Of a stretch of DNA of 64,000 nucleotides, positions 11,001-20,000 are shown piece after piece. Positions within the stretch are counted from its first letter, which is position 1; each line of letters opens with the position of its first letter. The translations under genes and the position numbers were made by a program. The stretch comes from Agapetus fuscipes (Eukaryota > Arthropoda > Insecta > Trichoptera > Glossosomatidae). Where the stretch lies: NCBI GenBank assembly GCA_951799405.1, contig OX637344.1, positions 7,192,001-7,256,000 of the forward strand, read 5' to 3'. The notes below the pieces were generated by a model that was given only the letters and a program-made list of their open reading frames with translations, did not search any database and was not told where the DNA came from.

Positions 11001-14000
11001 ATGGATAAGACTTTCTAAAAAGGTACATAATGCCATCAATGGCTTGGCTCCATCTTATCTGACTGACATGATTTTGCCTGTTGAAATGGGTGTAAGGAGG
11101 CACACTCAGATCCGCGGGCGATGGAGCAGTCAATTTGGTTCAGCCGCGCCGTCATTCATACAAATTTCGGAGACCGCGCTTTCCGTGTTGAGGGTCCGGT
11201 GGAGTGGAACAGACTACCACTCGGAGTGAAGAACTGCAAATCTGTGGGTGTATTTCGCGGAGCACTCAAGACACACCTTTTTAAAAAGTCTTATCCATGA
11301 TCGGAGAGGGCCCTTGAGGTGTGACACACACGAAAACGGCGCTCTCTTATCATTTGTAATTTAAAATAAATTAGCCTGTTATAATAATAATAATAAATAT
11401 TGTGAATCTAATGTCACACAAAACAAATTTTAATTCAGAAGCTTTAAAAGTTTAGTTCTCTATCTTTCAGCAGCCTTTGTTAACCAACCATGTTTTTGTA
11501 CGTGAATTGATGAAGATTTGTAAGTACAAGAATTGAATGAGCAAGTTGCCAGAAATGAATGAGTACCTTTGGGAAGTCCCAGTGTGGAGAGATACATGGA
11601 TATGGAGAGCGTCACAACTATAATCCTGTGCTTTAGAATGTCTTCCAGCAGTGGGAGCCTGAAGTTCCTAACGCCATTGTTTAAATCAATTAAACAGTAC
11701 TGAAAACAGGAGAACATAGACACAAGTTTGAAAAGATAGCAAAAACTTGATATTTCAATGCAACAAAAATACACCATAAAGATTTACAACAGCCATTACA
11801 CACTAGATCAGTGGTCGGGAACCGGGGTAAATTACCCCAAATGGGGTAAAAATGTTTTTTTTGGGGTATTATTACTTTTACATACTTACTATTTTCATGT
11901 AACTTTTTTTATTTTCCGTGTACATTAATTCAATAAATAATGTTTATTTAAATATACATTGATTGTCTTCTTTTCAAAATCAAGGGAAGGGGTAATATCG
12001 AATTACGTAAAAATATTTTGGGGTAATTGTTAAAAAAGTTCCCCGACCGCTGCACTAGATGCATGCTATCCGATTTGTCTGTGGTTTTCTTTATCCTGCA
12101 CCAGGTCGGAAGCCTAGTAGTGTATGGACATGCATGAAAGTTTCACACAGTTTGTCTAGTAGTCCATAGGCAAATCGGGTGGAATCCGTATTGTCTGAAA
12201 AGGCCCTAAGGGTGGCTATAGAAGCAAACAAGCTTAAGTACTAAGTACGGCATTCTAAGGGAAGAGTAATGATTTCTATGCCATGTAATTGATCAGTAGC
12301 GATGGTTTAATTTTCATGAAAATTTGCAATGCTCCAATCCGCTGCATAAGTTTGTTGCATCTCTTTAAATATATGAAGAAAATCTTTCTTTCAATTATAG
12401 TTTTTGATAAGTTCGGTTTATTTAAAACAACATATTTTTAGATTAGAGATTATGTGAATTGATTTTTAAAAATATTATTTGGGGCCTCTATAACCAAAGA
12501 CAAATGTGCAAATGATTATTTAAATATATTTTATAAGTTGCACTGCTCGAACCAACCTAAATTCAGGCCTGCCAATAGGGAAGTTTGGAGAGGATTGGAT
12601 CGGGCATACACACATTCAAGAGATGATAGAAGAAAATTGAGAAAAGGCAAACACCTTTTGTACGGTCTGGTCCACAGTGGTGACCCATCTCTTGTGGTAG
12701 TATATCCTCAGTGGACGCGCTTCTGCCATCCCACCTTCTAGCCAAGGATGCAGATAGTCTTTGATGTAGAGATCTGCGGCCGAGTTGGAGTGCGTGCAAA
12801 TTAATATCTTTGCTTCAGGCTGCAGGAGCAATTGCTTGATAGCCTGTTGGAAAACACAAAAACAATATTGATCATTATAGATATTATTTCAGAACATCGG
12901 AGTACCTTATTGGCTTTATCAAACTTAAAAGAGAATTCAATTGCGGCATCATCTGCACAAATCAAGAAATGACATCTAAAAGAAATCATCAAATCATCAT
13001 TACTTGTATGCTTTATAGGTTTAGTGAGTTGATTGAGTACTCACTTGTGCTAGGGTATAGGTCTTGCCAGTCCCGAATGGTCCAATGATAAGAATAGGAG
13101 GAATTGGTACACCAACTGGAGTGGTGATTGCAATCACAGCTTCTTTCTGTTTGGCATTGAGTCGAGGATCCAAACTCTCATTCCACTGTCGGTGGGGAGT
13201 CCAAGGAATGTTCGGCTCCAAAATGGTGTCAGGGAAAATCAACCGATAATCAGCGATCTTATCGATAGCATAATGCCACTCGCAGTAAGTCAATCGGTTA
13301 AGTTGGAACTGCACGTCAGCAGAGAAGTCTGTATCGGCTCTCATAGCACATTCCCTCACCGTGATGGCAGATAATCTCAAGTAGATCATGTTTTTTCCTT
13401 TGTCTTCGATGAGCGATTCGTACACTCTTCTCTTCCCGCCATTTCCAGCAGGCGTGGCAGACAAGAGAACGGTTGTGCAATTATTGAGAATCAATCGTCC
13501 TGCGGATGTGTCTTCGGAGACATCTTTACCGAGCGTTAACAAGGCAAACAATTCACCTGAAGTTGCATACTTGGCCGTGGATGTTGCCATTCCGGATGGC
13601 GCTAGTAAATAGCTAGGTGCGATACGGAGCTTACACTTAAGGTTATACCGAGCCACTTGCTCATAGCGAGCCATTTCTTCCACCGTTAACAACTCATGCA
13701 TTCTTGTTCTATAGTTGTTTCTTGTCAGATATCGCTCTGAAACTGTTGCTTGTGTTAAGCACAAGTTGTTTTCGCGCGGTGCGGGATATGCATTTAAAAG
13801 ATCTCGATCTCTTTCGCACGATTCCATTCCGTAAGGGGTTGCTAAATCAGGATAAACTGGCGATGTAAAAGCGACGACATCTGAGTTGCTTCCGTCCCAT
13901 CTTTCACTTGTTGACAGCACCATTTCTTTCCGGATTTCTTTGATTTTGTCAGCATCAGTTACGGGGACAACATCCACGCAGAGGTGCTTAACCAAGACAG

Positions 14001-17000
14001 GTTCTTGTCCAAGGTCAAAGACGACAGATTGTCTGAAAGTACCGTAGATGTCAGTTGAGAATACGACTTTGATGCGGTGTTCTAATGTGGGTCCCTGGTC
14101 TCCTTGATCAGCAGTCTTGTCTATTGGTGGAGCCGTCCACTCTTGATCTGAGGTGAGCTCCGCCTCTACAACTTTGTGACTGTCTCTCCCCTTCTTGTTG
14201 GGTTTGGGTTCACCAGGAAACACTTGCTTTAGGATAAAGTGGTTTCGATGTGCGTCTTGCAGAAGCGCCACGGCTTTCAACAATCGTTTTGTCTTCAACA
14301 CAAAAGTCCACTCTCTTTTGCTGACTTTTGATGAAACAGTTGTAATGAGATCTGAAGAGCAAGTTTCCTCTACTCCGTCTAGTTTTTCACGCATCACCTT
14401 CTCAGGGGATGTTGCTTGGATCCATTTTTCCAGGAGTTGTTCTGAAAAAACAATTATCAATATTCAGAAAAAGAATTCAACAGTTGTAGGTACATAAAAT
14501 TGAAATATATTTTATCAAAAACAATACCTGTGTAACTCTTGCCATACAGTTCCTTTTCGCAGGCCCTTTGCATTTTCATCTTACGGTATTCAAACCTATA
14601 AACAACATTCAATACATTCATCTTATCTTAAATGAAACATGCCTTTGAATGATTTTTGATTTGAAATAGACAATAGATTTATTTCAATAAACATGAAACT
14701 AAACAGGCAAAGCCTGATTTGCATTAAAAATAAATAAATTGAAAAATGAAAATAACCTTTATTTTATTCTACCATTATTTTTATTTAAATTTGTTACAAA
14801 AACAAACCAAAATAAACGAGTTGACCGGTTTCGGCCTCTACGCCATCTTCAGAGTAACTTTGAACTTCAGTTACTCTGAAGATGGCCTAGAGGCCGAAAC
14901 CGGTCAACTCGTTTATTTTGGTTTGTTTTTGTAACAAATTTAAATAAAAATAATAGTAGAATAAAACAAAGGTTATTTTCATATTTTTAAATTAAAATAG
15001 AGTTCTACAAAGTTTCCGCTGAAACATAAAAAAAAAAAAAAAAATTAAGGTACACACTTGGAACAGATCAATAAAATATAATAAAGATAAAAAACGGAAT
15101 CAGCTTAGTAGAAACGTAAGCCCCTGTCTAAGCTGATTCTCACACAGGAGATCTCACCGAGGAGATCTCATTGAGCATAGCCCTTGCTCTCCCTACAGGC
15201 AGGTTAGTTCGGCATCTTGGGAATAACTATGATATTCTTTACTTTGACAGGTTTAATACCCGCTTTCCACTGCGAGCGGAGCTGACTCCGTACGGACTCC
15301 GCTCGACTAGCAACAGTAAATTTCATAGAAGTGCTTCCACCGACAGCGAGTCAGCGGAGCGGACTGAGCGAGTACAAAGAGTTACAAAAGTGGTCGCAGA
15401 GTTGAGCGAGTTTCCAGCGGACTCCGTACGGACTCCGCTCGACTAGCAACAGTAAATTTCATAGAAGTGCTTCCACCGACAGCGGAGTGAGCGGAGCTGA
15501 CTGAGCGAGTAAAAATGGGTCCGCTGTGTCATGGTCTCGGCCGCTAGTTTTCAACTGACTCCGCTCCCCCGTGCCCCCCGCGCCAACCCGCGCAGTTGCG
15601 TGACAGCGATAAAACACATCATACATGATTTACAAAAGCACATCATACATTATTTTATTAATTTGAAAATATTAAAATGTATGTTTTATTTCCAACATCT
15701 ACTTTTTATGTTTAAAGCAAAATAATACATTACTTTTTATGTTTCGAAACAAAAAAAAACTCTTTTATTAATAATTAAAACGTTTGATCTGGGCGTAGGC
15801 TGCAACGAGCTGTCACACACTGCACATCATACATTATTTTATAAATTTGAAAATATTAAAATGTATGTTTTATTTCCAACATCTACTTTTAATGTATTAA
15901 AGCAAAATAATACATTACTTTTTATTTTTCGAAACAAAAAAAAAAACTTTTTTTATTTATAATTAAAACGTTTGATCTGGGCGTAGGCTGCAACGAGCTG
16001 TCACACACTAGTTGGCTCCGCTAAGCCAGCTGTAGATGGAAGGCAAACAACTCTTTCATCTGACTCATCTCATTTCCCGCCTAGCTCACTCCGCCGAGCT
16101 CGTTGGCTGTGGAAGGCAAATACCATTATTTTTTAAAACTCTTTCGCAATGGAAGGCCAAAACTATTTCACTACGCTCCGCTCAGCTATTTCCCGCTCCC
16201 GCTCAGCTATTTCCCGCTCGCAGTGGAAAGCGGGCATAAAGGACATGACTCTGTTCACGTTTAATCAATAATCTAAGTTGCAAAGACGTATTGACATTTA
16301 AGGCTTACATTCAATGCATAGCCACAAGCAGACACATGTAAGTTCGCGCTTACATGTTGCATGAGTATTTACGAAATAAACCAAACCTCACATGAACATA
16401 AGCCTTGCATCTCCTGCCGGCTCTCTCTGAAATAGGGTGACATTGGGAAAAGTATGGGGGATCAATAGATCAAATAAACAACTTAAATAGACAGTTTGTC
16501 TCACCTCTCTTTCCACTCGGCTAATTCCTCGTGTCCGTGTGCCTCTACGCACTGCGCCCCATAGCCACAGGCCCCCTCCCCTTCGCCTGGGCTGGCCCCT
16601 CCCGCCCCTCGCCAGCTTTCACAGAGGACGTAGCTGTCAGACGTGAAGCCTCGAGGGGGCGGACGCCACTTCCAATCACGACCTGACAAATAATGCAATA
16701 TTGAAGAAAATACTCCTCAAGCTCTCGTTGTATTCTACGCATTGACTAATAATATCTGTGGACTAGTAACTATTTCCGACTATAAACTTTTATAACGGCA
16801 ATCTCTCTAACCACAGATGGTAGACAGTTGTATGCATGTTGCACATGCTGCTTTTAAAATAAACAAACTTTGCAGGTAGGTTTCTTGTTCATTTTAAAGC
16901 CACCTTAAGTATCATTGAAACCGCACCCTTTAAATGTTTAGAAATTAAATTTACATTTAGAATGTACACACTGCATCTATTTTATCTTTCATAAAGATGC

Positions 17001-20000
17001 ATTTACACATAATATAAAACATAAGCAAACATTTTTGCTTTGTGATGATTTGGTACAGAAACAAAAGATTTAGTACGGAAATAATGTATGTTTGAAAACT
17101 TGTATGGTTGGTTTCTTTAAGCTTGTTATTTTGTTTTGGAGAATGCCAAGGACAGCTTTAACTGTTCTACAGTGAGTTTTATTAAAAACATTTAGTCAAA
17201 GTTATCATTTCTACAGTTGAGCCTTGCCAAGATATTGATGATTTGAATCCAAACATTGTATGGGCTATAACTACAATATTAGTATGATGCACAAAGGTCT
17301 CCTTGGAAATGGAAGCCGATAGATACATATTTATTAGCTGCATTCCTTCTGATAACAAAAGGACAGACTACATATTATCTGAACAGTGAATAATTCCTCA
17401 ACAAATGTGTAAACCGATCTAGCAATCATATTGGTAAATAGCAAGCGGGAAAACACAGCCTTTATTGCTTGCTATCTACCGATGCAATCACTAGAAAAGT
17501 CAGCACTTCTCATCCAGGATAGTAATATATTGGGTGTAGGGCATACCTTCATCAGACATGATGACAGTTTGATGTTGGTGTGTGGCACAGTGAGCTCGAA
17601 GTCCAGCTCGATCACTGAACGTCAGGGCGCAATAGGAGCAAGCCGTGCCATCATTCTGCTTACTTATTTGCTCTATTTGTTTCTGGAAGTTATTCACCAC
17701 TGGAACAGCTTCGCTAGGCTTTTTACTCGGCTCCGGATTCTTCTTCTTCTCCACATTGTTAGTTGCCGCTGCTGCAGGTTTGATGTTCTGCAAGGGAAGA
17801 GGTTTCCTGTTCTTGTCCGGCTGTAAGCTGGATGTCCAGGCTTCAAGTTTTGCGTCTAAGCTCAGCATTTCTTCATCGAGTCGCTGCTGCGATATCCTTT
17901 GATTGTTTTTCTGCCCATTGGCCATCTGGAGAACCGTTCTGAGACGTTCAAAGATCTTTAAGATGTCGGGATTGCTTTGAGGACCGCTATTTGAGTTTAT
18001 CCATTCACGACAAGCCTGAAATCAAGAGTGTATTCAAGCCATCATCTTAAAACAATGATTTTAAATAAATCTTTATTTAATAAAATCTCCAATGTATTGA
18101 AAGATCAAAGTTAGCATGGGGTATACCAGTATAGTCTATAATCTAAAAAAAAAATGCTCAGACATATTAAATAATAAATATAAGCCCTGCAACTCTTGCC
18201 GACCTTTCCTGAAACAGGGGTGGCATTAGCAAAGAGAACCATTTTTTACAATAAGGGTGGTCAGTCTCATACCAACCTATAAGTAGTAACAAATTATTAT
18301 GCTTTTTATGCTATATACTAGCAGGTTTGGTAACTTGATTTAAGGCCCGGTATTTTCAACATTAGCACATGTGACTTAAGACAAAAAATTAAGATAAAAA
18401 AACTACCCACACGATTGACGTAAGTGCGTCCTTTTCACTCAGTATAAAGCTGCTATACTAATGCTGAAAATACCGGGCTTAAGCAATGGCATATTGTGGG
18501 TTTGGAAAACAATAGTTAAAAATATGATCTAAAAAAGTGTGAGCATATTTCATTAAGAAAAAAATTATTCACAGGATATATTAACAAAAGTATCAGAAGA
18601 AAAGTTGCGACGTCCCTACACTAGATGAACATACAACATACAGAACGCTGCCTTGGTGACATGGTAGAGCAGCGGTCCGCAACCTTTTTGATATTGCGAC
18701 CCCAAAATTCAAAAAAGAGTTATGAGCGACCCCAGAAAAAAAATCGCGGGCGCGGGAGCGGTGAGGTTGTGACGGGTGGGACTGGACAGGTCGTTCAGTC
18801 GTAATTATTTTCGATTCTCTCCGTTTTAAGGACATTGTGTAATTGTGTATGTAAAGAGAGGTTATATTTTATGTATAAACCTTAATAAAATTCGATAAGT
18901 ACAGGACCTTGTTGACTTTTTTGGCGACCCCTTAAATATCTTTCGCGACCCCACACGGGGTCGCGACCCCAGGGTTGCGGACCGCTGTGGTAGAGAATGC
19001 CCCTAGGACAGGAGCGACTCGACAAAATTGGTAGAGGCCTATGTCCAAAAGTAGAATTCAAACAAAAACATTTTTTTTATTTGTTCCTTCCTAATTTACA
19101 TAAAACATCCATTCTTTAGCTAAATGTAGAAGTATATTGAAACATTTTTAAAATGTTTATTTGTTGTGGATGATTCATACAAAAGAGTGTGGGTTTGAAA
19201 TGCTACTGGGAATTACAAAACCATCAGAGTATAGTACTACAAAGTAATATGTAATCAGGATGTTACTAAGAGTAGATAAAATCCTGTAATATTATATTAC
19301 ATACATTGCTGAGATGCGAATTTATCATATTGCACAAAATTAAAACTAAATGAAGCGGTAAGTAAAAGGAAACCCTGGGAAAGTATGTTTTAAAAATTTC
19401 ATGGGGATGTTTACGTAATAGGGTAATTGCAGTGGTGGGGAAAATGGTTTAAAATACTATGGTTGTGTAGAGTACATTTCACGGATCACAACCATATATT
19501 TTTTTTATAGTAAAAATAAAGATATCATTGATAATTTTCAAAAATAAAATGTCGAGAATTTGAATCCCGCCAAAACGTAATGGGACCGAAGAAACACGCT
19601 GTGACGTCAAAATTACGTAGATGGATCCATCGGTCTTAGAAGCTTCCACTCTCCACAACTCCATACATCGTGAGATCCATTGACGTCACATCCGCCTAAA
19701 TAAAAAAATGAGCTGTTTTAGCGGAAATCGAAAATGGGCGAATTTTACAAAGCTGTAATTTAAAAACTAAGCCAGATATAATTTTTTTAAAAATGCAGAT
19801 GCATTTTTTAAAAGGTAGTCTATTATTATATGAAAAAAAAAGTGTAATTACCCTATTATCTACAATCTAATTTGTGCAACATCATCATCATTATAGCGCG
19901 GCAACCTCGGTTGGGTCTTGGCCTCCTTGATCAGCCAGACAGGGCTGCTTGTACGATGCATTTCTCTTCCAGTCCCATACTCCTACCACATGACAGTCTG

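Larger units (their letters stand above)
15259..16234. mobile_element. Non-autonomous DNA transposon with GC-rich terminal inverted repeats
   Basis: Ends CCCGCTTTCCACTGCGAGCGG (15259) and its inverse at 16213-16234. The terminal zones are full of GAGCGGAG and GCTCAGC motifs; the AT-rich centre is a 184-bp tandem duplication. No coding capacity, and no clear target duplication was seen, so the superfamily is undecided. Confidence 0.7.
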
